A stretch of DNA of 64,000 bases. Origin: Parelaphostrongylus tenuis. Its lineage: Eukaryota > Nematoda > Chromadorea > Rhabditida > Metastrongylidae. Numbering within the stretch: the first letter of the stretch is position 1; every line of letters begins with the position of its first letter. The position numbers and the translations under genes were made by a program. Where the stretch lies: contig JAHQIW010000700.1 of assembly GCA_019055375.1 (NCBI GenBank), forward strand, positions 18,262 through 82,261, given 5' to 3'. Shown here piece after piece: positions 1-22,135 of the stretch. Under the pieces are notes generated by a model. That model made no database searches. It saw only the letters and a list, made by a program, of their open reading frames with translations, and was not told the origin of the DNA.

Positions 1-174
1 GCCACTAACCCGTTGCTCCAATTTCTTCAAGAAAGCGATAGAAGAAAGATAAGATGCTCAGTAAATCCCTAGAGCGAAGAGGACCCACTGGGCTACTCTT
101 GCACACGATAGGGAAAAGTGGAAGAGTTGCTGGTATCCGCTCGAGTCACTCGACGATCAACGGGGCGACAGGTG
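1..174 (+). mobile_element. 3' terminus of an RTE-type LINE (cut by window edge)
   Basis: This stretch matches the 3' ends of the RTE copies at 30.8 kb and 39.1 kb in opposite orientation, including the conserved coding tail (frame-broken residues resembling [20 protein letters not shown] and DDQRGDR). It finishes with ACAGGTGATA, the short tail seen at the other copies, and passes directly into an AT microsatellite. Its 5' part lies outside the window. Confidence 0.75.
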
Positions 175-281
175 ATATATATATATATATATATCGATAT
201 ATATATATATCGATATATATATATATCGATATATATATATATATATATATATCGATATATATATATATATATATATATCGT
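174..281. repeat. (AT)n microsatellite with interspersed ATCGAT
   Basis: About 105 bp of alternating TA broken at intervals by ATCGAT. It begins exactly where the RTE 3' tail GGTGATA ends, so it probably grew from that tail. Open frames rich in Ile and Tyr across it are low-complexity artefacts. Confidence 0.9.
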
Positions 282-1779
282 GACACGCAAGAGATGTTTG
301 AGGACACGATGACATAAGCAGAATATCATACTGAAGAAGTAGATTCTGGGGAGAATCGGAAAATATGCGCATAATCCGAATGTTAGAACAATGATTTGAA
401 GAGATCAGTGAGCAGTGCCTCTTGGAAGGGTTCACTTATCTTGATTTCAACGCGCGTTTTAGCTGCGCTCCGGTGACACACTGCCCCATGGGCGCGACAC
501 GTTATAATTGCCACATTGAGGAACTATTGAACTAATACTTCCAGCTCACATTGAGAACTATTGAAAGAAAGAAAAACCACAGCTTCTTCTCAATTTTGTG
601 TAATTTTTGCTGAAGTGTTTTTTAGAGTTTGCTTAGAAACTTTAAAGTCGGCTAAAATTTTCAGTCTAATTAGTTGAGATTTCTAACTTCAAGCACTTAA
701 CTTGAAGCACTTATCAAGTTAGAGGAATCGAATGAGAAGAAGGAACAAGGCATTTTTTTCAAACGCACACAAATTGAAACGCTCCGAAATATTGGGATTT
801 GAGGGATTATCATCGTTTACTAAAAGTGAGGTCACTTCAGTATGGGATTATACCTACATTCACCTAATATTAGAGTACTCAAGCATACAAACAGCATTCG
901 CCTAACGATAACAACACAAATAAAAAATCTGTAAGAATATTTTTTTGGTCAACATTCGTTCTGTTATTTTTCTGTTATTAGGTTCAAAACAAAGTTCTGA
1001 GGCATTTCAATAAGCATCATGAAAATGTTGCATTTCTTTCAGAGAAATTTTCCTCTGAACTTTTAGATATTATTCGCTTTTGCTTTTACTTTGTACAAGC
1101 TTGTGCCATGTCCATCGCTACAGTCGAAGTTCGCGTTTTATTGGTCATTATTGTAGAAAGAGTCTTTTACATCGGGCTGCACTCGCTGAAGTTAACAAAG
1201 CTGAAAAGGAAGGCACAACAGGATAATCTGCGGCTGGACGCTTGTTTCAGCGCTTTAACGCCGGAAATCTCAACCTTGAATATAAGTTTTATTTAAACGT
1301 CTAACAAAGATAAACATTGAAAACTTGATTATTGCTTTGGAAAATCAACCGTCGTCATGTGCTCGCGAACTGGCAACCGGGCCAGATCGGGAACTTGTAC
1401 CGATGGCGAGAAGTCATATGAAAACGATGACCTTCATTCTAAAAAATAGCTATTACCGTTCTTATTTGGCATTTATGATGAATTTTCAATTTCATACAAG
1501 TACTTCAGAGCCTCCTTTCCAACCTACTTTGAAAGAAGAATGGAACAGGTACTTTTCCGTTATCCGCTCCCTGTTTTGACCCTCCAAAAAAAGTTTTTTT
1601 CGGTGATTTTTTAGATGTTTATGTAGTCATTCGATAGGTTGAGTCAAAACTTGATTGGTGCAATTCATTTCCCAAATTCTCAAATATTCCCAAACAACAA
1701 AAATTATGATTTGCTTCTCATTCAAACATTTCTCGGTGAACAAAACTATTTTTATAGACTTTTGACAACTAACCGATAG
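282..1779. other. no gene recognised
   Basis: AT-rich sequence with only short open frames, none resembling a known protein or bounded by convincing splice sites. I see no repeat shared with the rest of the window here. Confidence 0.5.
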
Positions 1780-2620
1780 ATGCCTCGAGTGAAGAGTTTT
1801 AGACAACGGACAGCGAACAGACTGGGCAATAAGTGCTCATGCCGTGAAGGCTTTCTTTTTGAACAATAACACGGTCACGGTTTTCCAATGAATGGGAGCC
1901 TTTCATTCCGACAGGTAGCGAGTGAAGAGCTGAGCCAGGGTGTTGATGAGAACTGGCGGCAGGTTCGTCAGGTATTCTGGCACAATTTTGACTGGACCGA
2001 GTGTTGTAGTGTGCTTCATCGACGATGTAGCATTGTTGTATCACTAGGCAGGACCGGTGGAACGTTTGATTCATCCTCTTTCAGTTCATATGACGGTAAG
2101 AGGACGTCGCTAGTGCAGAAATTCAAGTAGTACTGGTAGGTGATCTTGGCCATTGCGCTTCTGGAAGCAGTAAGTGTCTTGTAAGGGCATCGGAGTGCAG
2201 TCATCTTGTTCTATAATTGGCGAGGCCTCGCTGAGCTTTGCCAATGCTCTTCCGAAATTCGACAGCTTCTGCATTGCTCGTCTCTCTTTGAAGTCTTCTT
2301 TTATCGCTTCCCTGCAGCGTTTCGCAAGTTCGGACGTATGGTTTTGTTGCCTGTAGGTCGTGCTATTCCATGTTAACGGATCAGCTCGAGTGTCTGCGGC
2401 GACAGACGTCTCTTCGTGACTTTTGGCCTCACGGCTTTCATAGCCCTAACTGAAGATATTCCACGAACCGTCGTTTTCTCCGTTGATGTTGTCAACAACG
2501 GCACTTCCCAAAAACCGGCTAATGATCCTGCTTCTGTTTCTGGATCGATCGAATCTATTCCATGCAACTAATGACGATCCTCCTTTGTAGTTGGAGCTTG
2601 ATTTCTAAATTTGTTCTAAA
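1780..2620 (-). mobile_element. degraded RTE-type LINE, linker and N-terminal reverse transcriptase part
   Basis: Read on the minus strand, this region aligns with the better copy at 40.2-40.8 kb: the segments around YYLNFCTSDVLLPSYELKED, NVPPVLPS and the SLHGMSTYCPVCSLSVV stretch (counterpart of [18 protein letters not shown]). The frame is broken several times. Together with the endonuclease part at 3.43-4.08 kb, same strand and correct order, it is probably one old insertion interrupted or partly deleted between about 2.6 and 3.4 kb. Confidence 0.7.
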
Positions 2621-3429
2621 AGAAACCTTTGAAGTTTTCGATAAGTGAATAGCAATACTTAGATATAGAGATAATTGAGATATAGAAAGTGGGAGGTAGT
2701 TTTTTTTTTTGATTTGCTAGCTTATGCATTTAGCTCAATCAACCTCCCTCAGAGTTAGCGTGTTCTTGCTGAACTGTTTTGAGCTCGGAGTGCTATTCAC
2801 TGTTAATCGTCGCAACCATCCTACGAACAATGGTGCTAATTAATAAATCCACTGAGATGTTTTACCATTAGCCATATATTCTTATCATTGAAACCCTTGC
2901 GATTTCCGTGTTGAGAGCCCTATATAGGTTCACTTCATTTCGTTATCGTTTTTTTCTTTGGATGAGCTAAGAAGTTTTCGCTCATTTTGCGTCGCCTGCT
3001 ACACCAGAATACTATTTCTCAAAACTTACAATATTAGAGTTAGCGGCGTGGGTTCTTTTGTGAAGACAGGTTCACCGATTCATATGAATAACTAGAAAAA
3101 AAAGGTCAAAATGTCAGCTAGTACGGCATATCGCAATTACTAACAACCTCGTGCCTGCTTATAACAGATTACCTTTAGGTTTTCTTCTGATATTCCGAAG
3201 GTTTAAGCGTCAGAGGCGTTTCCGATAAATTGTCTTGATAAACTGCTTCACTACCTACGATAATTTTATTCTTTTATGATTCAACTGTGTCATTATAAGT
3301 GTGGATTCGATCGAAGTGATCGAAGCAACGTTGAGCAAGAACATGAATTTTGTAAACAGGCAAAAAAGGCAAAGCCAATAATGAAAACAGCGACATCGGT
3401 CAAATGAAGCATTTAAATTACCAAGATGT
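2621..3429. other. no gene recognised
   Basis: AT-rich spacer between two pieces of the same old RTE element. No coding or repeat feature could be supported. Confidence 0.4.
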
Positions 3430-4080
3430 GGTCGTTTTTAGTTATGGTACTCTCCATTGAAAGACTCCCATGTACACTGATGAGACTGACGCTTTTCGAG
3501 TCGTGAGTTACCATGGATGGTTTGGGTCGTCATGATGAGCTCATATAGCCTCTCACCCTGTTCATTCCATTCGAGTCCATAGGTCCCAATGTGATGTTCT
3601 TGAGACGTTCTTCTGGGTCCAATATCTTTAATAAAATCTTATCAATGACCTTGAAGAATGTGTGGTCCTCCCTGAAGAATTTTTCGAGATTGATATAAAA
3701 CGCTTTGACTTCGTCTTCGTCATAGTTTGATGTTGGTGCATAAGCAACGAAGATGGCGAAAGCCGACATTGATCCACATCAGTTCAACCGCTATCGTCAG
3801 AAACGGTTCGTTAGTTGTTTAAATGACTTAAAGTTCACGGTCAAGTTCGATTTGACGAAGACGGCCGACACTTCTGCTATCGCATGTTTCGAGAAACAGT
3901 TCTTCTCTGGCGTCATGCGCAAAAAGCATGGCGTGTTCTCGTCTCAGCCAGGCCAATGACATCGTACCTTAGCCTTCTTGCATTAATCGATAGATCTTCT
4001 ACAGCGGATTCAGAGAAAGTATTCTGATATTGTATGTACAAAACGTCATTTTGATCAGTACAGATTTTAGCAGCCGGGTT
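3430..4080 (-). mobile_element. degraded RTE-type LINE, endonuclease part
   Basis: On the minus strand the open segment 3530-3769 reads FVAYAPTSNYDEDEV followed by EKFFREDHTFFKVI, typical of the apurinic/apyrimidinic-type endonuclease domain of RTE LINEs. Upstream on that strand (3770-4060), frame-broken segments carry the expected REHAMLFAHDAR region. Downstream (3430-3530), QTIHGNSRLEKR-like residues continue the domain. Several frameshifts make it non-functional. Confidence 0.7.
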
Positions 4081-5030
4081 TGGCCCTGAAATTTTAGCAG
4101 CTTTTCCGTACTTCTCCTACCTTGTGCAGCCGTACCAGGTGCCCTTTTAAGGTCAGGTGAAGAAGGCTCATATTTGTTACTGTTTTTAGCCTTCTAGTAC
4201 CCAGGTATAGCTTGCTAAGCTCTAACGTGGGAAATTGGTGCTCACGAGTAGCTTGCCAGTCTCGCACGGAGGATCGGGAGAACTTTTTTGTTGGAGGCAA
4301 CTCCTAACAGCCTGCCATGAACTTCCCAGCCGCTTGATTGCGGGCTTTGGCCGATTTTACTCTTAGAAATAGGGTTTTGTCATGTCGGCGTTGTAGAAGC
4401 AGAGACCTCATCCCCTGATTATTCACCTGCACCTCTGGGAAGCACACGGTCGTATTGGCTCGCGTTGAGTTCCCCTATTCACCGCCTGGGAATGCGCCAC
4501 GTGCCCTCGCGCCTAACCGGGCGGGGTCCCTCAAAGAGGAAGATACAAGATACACCATCCAAATGTCTTTTATTCAAGCTACCGAACGATTATATGAACA
4601 TTTAAAACGACTAAGAAAAGAGCTTTTTTTTTTGAACGATCGAAGCAGGGTGCGGATAACGGAAATGTGCTCAGAAGACTCCGAAAACAAACATGGCTCT
4701 GCGTTGAACCCTTTGAGGAATACCGTCGATAGGCAGGCGACGTCGCGCCATCGCTTACGTGGCAGTTCTACGGGCGGCATTTGCGCCTCCGTATGAGAAT
4801 GTCGTGTTTCCTACGTCTTTGCTGCCATGAGCGCCTTGATTATTACGATTGAGGCGCAGTCCTTACAGCAGCCGACTAAGAACGTAAGAAAACTGAGAGC
4901 GAGAAGAACGACAGAGGAGAGTAGCCCCCGGTTATGGACAGCCAATTCGTCGGAAGCACCCAAAGGCTGTAACTCAAAAAAAGTGACAAAATTATGCAAT
5001 CCAGTTGCAAAATAACGCTTGATTAGTAAG
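4081..5030. other. no gene recognised; partly GC-rich repeat-like DNA
   Basis: An open frame at 4455-4796 (113 aa) has no recognisable domain. The segment about 4700-4790 (GATAGGCAGGCGACGTCGCG) resembles 42500-42600 inside rpn-3 intron 14 (GATAGGCAGATGACGTTGCG), so this looks like a dispersed repeat rather than a gene. Confidence 0.4.
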
Positions 5031-5239
5031 AAAGATTTTGCAGATTGCAATTCATTGGAATTCTTTGACCAATTTCAACTATGAACATTATTCTTGGCTG
5101 CAATCTTTTCCATTTCACGTGTTCTACTTGCCTCACTCCATTATGCTCTCCAAATGGTTTCCTAAACCTCGTCCAAATTACAGCCTTTCAAATGACTTCA
5201 ATGAGACCACGTATTGGTGGCATTGGAAGGGCCATCGAT

Positions 5240-5370
5240 ACATAACATACCTCCCGGTCTGTCCTACCGAAACTGAAGGGGTGGATAGTTTGGTGAGTCA
5301 TGAGTACGAGATGGACCCATCGACCTTGTGTGCGGCGCAGAGCACCTAACTACTGCACCAAATGCTTTCC
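5240..5370 (-). repeat. tRNA-derived SINE, family B, partial
   Basis: The reverse complement contains a GTGCAGTAGTTAGGTGCTC promoter-like block, the TGACTCACCAAACTATCC segment and the GGACAGACCGGGAGGTA segment found in the same order in the copies at 29.3, 33.4, 34.3 and 36.0 kb. Confidence 0.6.
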
Positions 5371-5409
5371 TCTCATTGAAAAATGTGCAAATAGACGCCG
5401 TTTTTATTC

Positions 5410-5830
5410 AAAATACATTTTTCATCATCGTTATTGTCATCGTTATCATAATAATTATCACAATTATCATCACAAACCTTATCATTAGCATTATCGTTGT
5501 CATTCTCATTACCATTATCATTATGTCTGTCATTATCACAATCATTATCATGATTATTATCACTATCATTAACACAACTACTATCATTATCGTTGCCATA
5601 ATCATTATTTGTTATCGTTGTCATTATCATTACCATTTTCTTATCGTTATTATCATTATCACTATCATTACCATTGTCATTCTTTGTCATTCTACCATTG
5701 TCATTATTGTTACAATGAACACTGTCATTACCGTTACCTCTTCATTATCATTTTAAATATAGTTATAATTATCATTGTCATTATCAGAATCATGATGATT
5801 ACAAAAGTCTTCATTATCGTTAGCATTTAG
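5410..5830. repeat. (ATTATC)n-type microsatellite, about 0.4 kb
   Basis: A long, imperfect array of TTATCA/CATTATCGTTGTC words. All reading frames stay open because the repeat contains few stop codons, giving spurious Ile/Val-rich frames on plus and Asn/Asp-rich frames on minus. Confidence 0.9.
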
Positions 5831-8800
5831 CGATATAGTTTTCTCGCTGAAACTCAAGAAATATAGGCGAAATAAGGGAGTATAGATGTTCTTTTCTAGG
5901 ATTATCTCTGCAGAAACTTTCTCACTAAAATTCCTTTCATGACGAAAATGCTTCCTCAGAACCTGGGTTCGTCTCCTCGCATCTATCAAACTGTGTGTGT
6001 CTGCCTCCCCAACAAAGAAGAAGTAGATATAATGTATCTGAGATCTACGTTTTGAAACTTCAGTCGTACAAAAGTGATGGACTTTTTCCAGGAGAAGGAA
6101 TGAATCGCGGATCTCTGACCCAATCGTAGATAAACGGAAACGAACCGTTAAGCCAGGTTCCACATAAACCCTATGAATGCGTGTTTATTGTTTCCAGTCC
6201 GTTGCTGACATCACAAAAGCAGGGGAAATGTCAAAATCACAGGTTTAAATAATGGCAACATCACACTGGTTTTACTTTTGAAAGGTCCCCAAAAATCTTC
6301 TTTCACAATCACAGCTTTTCATACAACGCATTTGGCCGCAAGTACTGCAATCGAACGTGCAGTGCGATGGTAGTTCACAAAGCTTTGTGAGAGACGAGAG
6401 CGGTAAAAACGAAATGAGGAACTTATTGGTCAGCCAAAGAAAGTTGACAGTGACCACTGTAAGTATCAATCGAGCCCGATCCCTCTAAGACTACATGAGA
6501 TCTTACAGAGAAACTTGGCGTCCACCTTTCTACGGTCGTTCTCTACTTGAAACAAACTTGAAAGGTGAAAAAAGTTGGTGCAAATTGATTGTGGTTTGAA
6601 AACACCCAGTCGATAGCCACACGTTGCATAATGAGCGATTCAAAAGTTGAACGAATTGGGCTACGAAGTTTTGCTCACCCTTCATAATCAGTGAACCTCT
6701 CGCCTACCGACTACCACTTCTTCAGGAATCTCAACAGCTGCTCGCAGGAAAAGCGTTTCAACATCCGACAAAATACAAGAAATGCCTCGCATTTATTATT
6801 AGTTCATCTAATCGAGGCACCAATTTTTTTGCCACAGAAATAAACAATAGGTAGATCGTAATGATTTCTAGTTTAATTGATAAAGATGTCCTTGAGCCTT
6901 GTTATAATGATCTGAACTCACAGTCTACAACTACTATTACTTTTTCACTACTTTAATCACTTTAGCACAAAACTAGGTAATAAACGAACCTGCACATGTT
7001 CTTGTGATACACGGGGCGAATGACGCAGAGGTCGGGGTGGACACAGCGAAGCAGTCCTAAACTTCACGTGTAACAAAAGCCATAAGTTACAGCATTTACT
7101 TTTTCCGTTAGAAGAAAAGTCCTTTTGCTGACATTGTCGATTTGCTCGTTTAACACTAACTAATTGAAATTGTTTTGCGAAGACTTATCAGAATTTGTCA
7201 TCTGTTTCACTCCTGAATCTACGTCCTATTCCTCTTTTTACTCTCTCGAGGAATGATATTTAAAATGCGAAGATGATTTAAGAGCTTACACTTCAATGAG
7301 CGCAGTTTGAAGATAAAAAAGCATTACTTCAATTTCAACTCAATATGTGGATCATCCATGTCTCCTAGATCAAAGTATCACTGATGCTATGTTCATGTTA
7401 ATATTACTTATCACCCAATAATCTTTATATTTTGGTAACGATAGAGGGCTACTAGTCGAAAATTTTCTGATGAGCCTAACTCGAAAAAATTTACTTCCAT
7501 TTAACCTCACCGTAAACAGATAATATCTTACAAAATGTCTTTTGTTGAAGCTAATGTGAAGTGGTGTTTATTTTTTTTCCTCTCCAAATACTATGGTTGT
7601 TTTGCTGATTTCCGCTTGAGGCTACGTGCAATACACCCATATTTTGTTATTGGACTAGTACTACTATGGTATAAGAACAGCTATTTACAAAGGAAATCAG
7701 AAATCCACCGGATAGGGAGAACTCACCGTCTAACTCGGTAAAATGAATAAGAAGACCCGCGCATGTGGCCTTCACATCATCAGCAATGATCCTTACTTGG
7801 ATGAGAAAACCCGTATTATATAAGGCGTCATATCATGCATGATCACGTGATAATGATATGGCGTCTAATCTCAGATCACCTCTTACATGATTGCGAACAT
7901 TCTGATGTGTCAAGACCACGGATAGTGTGTTACTGGTATGCAATTGTAACACACGTCGAAATCAGGACACAGCTCATGAATATCTCCTAAGGAATCTCTC
8001 AAGGAATTTCTCAGGAGCACCGAGTCCTTAGTTTGACTTTAACTCGTAAGCAACATAACTTCTAGACAGTGACTTGAAGGAGTTTATCTTTCTATTGCTA
8101 ACAACGCTTTCTTTTACCGTAGTATAAAAAGGAAAACTGCGCTAGCGTTTTTTGCTCAGCAGTGATAACATCATCCTAACATTTCGGAAAGCGAAAACGA
8201 TACTCTAACTCACGCGTACTTACTCCAAAATGACGAAGCAACTTTTGGAAGATCAAGTTTGCAATATTTTTCATTAAGAAAAACTTCCGTGTAGTTGGTA
8301 ATAACTATTGAGTTAGATGTAGTTGTACTTGGTGAATAAGTATTGCAATCATGTAAAATTGATTTCGTTGTCATGGAGATAAAATTTCGAAAGAAATCAG
8401 AAAAATAAGACGTGAACGCTGATTTCATGAGCCCACCGTGACGGAGAGATTTCCAAAAAGCCTCCGTTCACGTATGTTGGAGAATCGTATTGCACTGCTT
8501 GCCTATCAACCTTTTCGCGACGGAGTGTATTCAAAAAGATTACAGGAGTAGACTGTCCACAGTCGTTTGTCTTCGTGGTGGATCTTCCTCTTTGTTTACG
8601 TTCTAGTCGAATTTTCATGAAATATCGCTCGGATGAAGAACTTCACTTGGCGTTGTGCTTATATACAAGGCCAGTGTTGCGCTATTTACTCACAAAATTC
8701 ACCTTAAAAGATTCAACTGGTCATAGAAGAGTTTATGGTCATAGAAAACGAAGACGAAGAAACTCGACAAGGGCGAGCGACTGTGGAGCAGAGCCGCATT

Positions 8801-9090
8801 CACCTCTGGAAGAGAGTCATTGAAGCGTTAACTGCAGAAATCTTCTCATGTGAAACTCGTGTCTGCTGAATCTCGAAGAAAATTCGTCATTACTCCTGCC
8901 GAAGTCTGATGAAAACTGTAGAAATTCTTTTGATTTTTACTGGTACTTTGAGTACAAATTGATATGTTCAGCAGTAAGTTGAGAGGAGTTTGTTGAAAAC
9001 TTCGAAATCAAATAGAAGAGGAAGATGAGTGTATGTCAAAGGAACTCGAAGTATAAAGTCCAGGAGTAGATAAAGGCCACGTTTTTGGAT
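5831..9090. other. no gene recognised
   Basis: More than 3 kb of AT-rich sequence with short open frames only. No domain, splice-bounded exon or shared repeat was identified. Minus-strand frames at 8210-8618 look unconvincing as exons. Confidence 0.4.
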
Positions 9091-9094
9091 GTAA

Positions 9095-9315
9095 AGAAAT
9101 GGAAGCAATGACTCGAGGTGGCCTGCCGCTGTATCGAGTCTGTGCTGCTTATCCTCCCAGACAACTCTGTTACCAATTCGCCGAGCCCGGAGGGATTGAT
9201 GGCTTGGTGAGTGTTGAGCGCGGGATCGGACCATCGACCGTCGATTGGTCGACCACGTGTGAATCGTTGGGCACCTCTCATCACTGCACCATACGCGCTC
9301 CAAAATCTGTGAATC
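9095..9315 (-). repeat. tRNA-derived SINE, family B
   Basis: The reverse complement starts GGAGCGCGTATGGTGCAGTG, has a B-box-like GGTCCGATCCC, then CACTCACCAAGCCATC, TTGGTAACAGAGTTGTCTGG and GCCACCTCGAGTCATTG, co-linear with the 29.3 kb copy. Confidence 0.65.
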
Positions 9316-9934
9316 TTCTTCAGCATAGGCGTGGCATCACATGAGTGACTCTTCAATAAGAATACACTTAAATTCCATAGATAAGACAGGCCCGTGCTGG
9401 AAAATAGTGTTTAATGCCAATTTTAGTATTTTCTGATAATTTTATCGATTTAGTGATTTTTTTTATCCTTATTCTCAAAAAAAGAGGAAAAATATTTCAT
9501 TACTGAAGCGCGTGTTTGTCCTTTTTTTTGCAAAAATTGAACCACTTCTACCTAGGGAGTTTGAGGGTAGTCAAACGACTATGGGAAAAGTCGAATTCGC
9601 CGAAACGTAAGCCATCGATTTTGAAGAAGAAGCACATCAATTAATTAGTTTGTAGCATCCTTAAGGTGAGTTGATTTCGGAAGAAGAGCGCTCATGTTAT
9701 GTTTTCAATGAATATCGCAGTTAACTGAAGTAAAATTTTCTTCCAGTGGTTGTTTGAAAAAATGAACGATTAGAGGAGGTATATCGGAGAGATCAGCATA
9801 TAGTAAGAATAAGATGTGTGTAACCGAGTAGTTAAAAATGCTAACCGAGAAAAGCAAACGTCTCATTTTAATGATTTCCCATTTGACTGTTACGAATTGT
9901 CCCTTGTTTCCGACGAGCTGGTTTGTTAACGAGC
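9316..9934. other. no gene recognised
   Basis: AT-rich spacer between SINE copies with no supported feature. Confidence 0.4.
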
Positions 9935-10145
9935 CGTCTTACATACAACTGGCGGGCGTGTGACGCTGTGACTGTCGATGGTTCAATCCGCACCCGAGGC
10001 TTGGTAAGCCTTCCATCCCTCTGGGTTGGCGGATAGGTATCGACCTTGTCTGAGCTGATAGCAGCCTGACTTGATACATCGGTGAGCGACCGCAAGTCAC
10101 TGTGAAGATCACATATTCATTCAGTCACCTCAATCGATGCTTGAT
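9935..10145 (+). repeat. tRNA-derived SINE, family B
   Basis: Contains GATGGTTCAATCC (B-box-like), GAGGCTTGGTAAGCCTTCC, a GATAGCAGCCTGACTTGATA block and AGCGACCGCAAGTCACTGTG, in the same order as the other family B copies. Confidence 0.6.
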
Positions 10146-10669
10146 GAAATGGAATATTTAGTGCAATACTCAAGAATTATAAACGCCGAGAGCTCTATCC
10201 TCTTAATTCAATTTACAGTTAACTGAGAGGACAGTTTCTTTTGAAGCAGTCAGCATTTCTCGTTTTTTTTTTTCCTTTTTTTTGAAAAGAAATTATAAAA
10301 CTAGACGTAGAAGTCAGTCCTCTCAGCAATTTGCCGCTTGATCATCTAAAAAAACTTTCTCACCAAGACGGATAAAAAAAACCTAAAGAAGCAACTGCAT
10401 GAGTCAAGCTAGTGAACAGCCAGCGAACATAAGTACTACAAGAGGAGACTTGTGCACTAAAACTAACCATAAGAGAATGTGCGGTTTGCATGGATCAGAT
10501 TTCGTCATGATAATGTTCGACATGATAATGATTAATTCAGTAATTTTCCAACAAGTAGTTCTGCGACAACCTAAGAATTACTTAAAGGATTAAAGTCTCG
10601 GTGCTGATCATTCCCTGAGGTCTGCATTATGCACTCGCCTTCAATTTTCAACTTCGTTTGAGGTTACTG

Positions 10670-10865
10670 AATGCATATCTGGCCTTTACGATGACTCGTG
10701 GTAGCCTACCGCTGTGTCGAGTCAATGCTGTTTATCCCTCCAGACAAGTAGGACCAGTGTAGTATAGCCGACCCCGGACAGATGGATGGTTTGATGAGCC
10801 ATGAGCGCCTTGTGTGCGACGAAAAGCACGTCTAACCACTGCTCCACGTGGGCTCCTTGAAACTG
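10670..10865 (-). repeat. tRNA-derived SINE, family B
   Basis: The reverse complement reproduces the family B body: GTGGAGCAGTGGTTAG near its start, then a segment related to CTCACCAAGCCATC, and a 3' part with GAGGGATAAACAGCATTGAC and CACGAGTCATCGTAAAGGCC. Confidence 0.6.
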
Positions 10866-12243
10866 GCTATCAAATGAAAATACTGATTCATTCCATCACC
10901 ACCGAAGCTAATGAAGATGCAGTCCTGGGTTTTTTGGGTGTTGAAGAAGTTGAACCCATAGTTCATTTCATAGGACTTGATATACTCTAAACGCTTTGTC
11001 GTCTTCTATTCAAGTTATAAGCATATGGAGTAATCATTGCACGATAAGTTCTTGTTTGTCATAGCACACGAGCTCTCGAAAGCTCCGTAAAGCGCTCAAA
11101 AATTGAAGGAAATAAGAAACAGTGCTATATAAAAAAGGAACGATTGAAAAATATTCGAAGTGATGCATAATTTTTCTAATAAGTACGACGAACATCGTGT
11201 TAAGGAGTAATACCATTCCGCTCTTTTTTCTAGGTTACCAATTACCTCAACTGCCCGACAGTCCTACATGCAATTACCAAGGAAATCAGTAAACGCCTCA
11301 CTGATTAGAAATCCCCATTGGAGATCTGTACCATTATCAATATTCGCAAGGAAATTAGAAAACCTCTGAGATATCAGGTCTTCAAGTCTCTTGCTAGCAC
11401 TTTGTCTAATGCATACAATCCATAAGATTAGTTGCTGCCTTTTTTGCTGTGTTATGATAGTTTTTACAAGCTTTTGGGATGGGTGAAAACCGGGTTCATT
11501 TTCATTTCTCGCCTAAGGGTAAACGGTTCGCATATTAATCAGCACTTTTAAGTGTAACTGGAATAACGTAGCTTGAGACACAAACCTAAATGCATATCAC
11601 ACATAGAGAAGGGATGAGGGCTTGTGATATTCCATCCTTCATCTTGAATACGGCATCTTCACGCAATGGTTCTACTTGAGAGAATTGTTGTTCTTGTTCA
11701 TGTTATTATTTCTGTTATAAAGATCTTTAATCAATACTAAACAGAATGAAGCTACAAAGATGCTCGGAAGAAAATCAGCAAAAACAAGTTTTAAACAGCT
11801 ATTTATCATCCGTGCATAAATGACGAGATAAGAAAACAACCGGCATAAGTGCACAAGCAAGAAACCACATAGTGGTGCATCGATGAATACTGGAAAACGT
11901 AGCACTGGATAGCCGAGATGACCAGACTTCTCATCAGAAATGCGGCGGTAATCCAGTCAGTATCACTAGTCTGGTAGTTTGACATCACTGCTAGCAATCT
12001 TCGAACAGCGCTTTGAGTATATATGCACCGTGGTCGTAAACATTTATACACAACACAACAAGATATCGAAGTAGCGATTCAGCTTGGTGGAATTAACATT
12101 ACAAGCTATTACAGTGCCATTCAGTTAAATTACATATAGGAGTTATAGCGATTCTGAAACGATGCTACACGTTCTCAATGGATGAATGAACGGAAATCGG
12201 CAAAACCCCGAGTATACGATAAGCAGTATGACATGCTCTCAGA
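10866..12243. other. downstream flank of hsp-110; no other gene recognised
   Basis: The 3' flank of hsp-110 contains no clear AATAAA within about 100 bp of the stop. Two overlapping hydrophobic minus-strand frames (11672-11905, 11806-12051) have no recognisable homology and weak splice context. Confidence 0.4.
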
Positions 12244-21750
<9,507 letters not shown>

Positions 21751-21770
21751 GATTGCCGATGAATACCTGT
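21751..21770 (-). promoter_or_regulatory. hsp-110: candidate spliced-leader trans-splice acceptor of hsp-110
   Basis: On the minus strand GATCGTTACAG precedes a 16-nt leader and the start codon. An AG acceptor this close to the first ATG, with no upstream exon seen, suits SL trans-splicing as in other nematodes. Confidence 0.45.
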
Positions 21771-21904
21771 AACGATCAACGAACTATCGCAATGATTGGG
21801 AACTATAAGTAAACCAACGAGAAGAGCGACAATTTGTGAGTGGACAAATGTTAGTAGTGCTAAATCATCAAATGTACTAAGGCAAATCTATTAGCTTCAG
21901 TATT

Positions 21905-22135
21905 CACAGGATTCGGGGAAGTCGTGGCCGAGTGACTGTGATGCTTGTCGCGGCGCGCGTGAAGCCAATCACTCTCCGGCAGTCCGCAACGACACCCTAT
22001 GGAACGCCACAGGCAGGCATTCTTCAAGATCGTAAGGAGACATGCTCGACAAGTATCACACAACGTTCAAGAAAAAGACGAAAAACAAATCGAATGCTAG
22101 AAGCACTGAGATCCGCCTCATAAAAATTGTGATGA
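21905..22135 (+). repeat. tRNA-derived SINE, family C (Leu/Ser-tRNA-like head)
   Basis: Begins GTCGTGGCCGAGTGACTG, continues GTCGCGGCGCGCGTGAAGCC, CTATGGAACGCCACAGGC and AGACATGCTCGACAAG, and ends GAATGCTAGAAGCACTGAG. The same order occurs at 44.5, 45.8 (reversed) and 52.8 kb. Confidence 0.7.

Noticed and set aside
54..435. Ile/Tyr-rich open frames on both strands
   Set aside because: They translate the AT microsatellite and the RTE tail; no independent coding evidence.
4455..4796. 113-aa open frame
   Set aside because: No domain or splice context; part of the region recurs as a repeat in rpn-3 intron 14.
5328..5830. Long Ile/Val-rich plus frame (142 aa) and Asn/Asp-rich minus frame
   Set aside because: Produced by the ATTATC-type simple repeat, which lacks stop codons in most frames.
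7466..7490. CTGATGA followed by GAAA, resembling a hammerhead core
   Set aside because: The intervening bases cannot form stem II, and no stem I or III partners exist.
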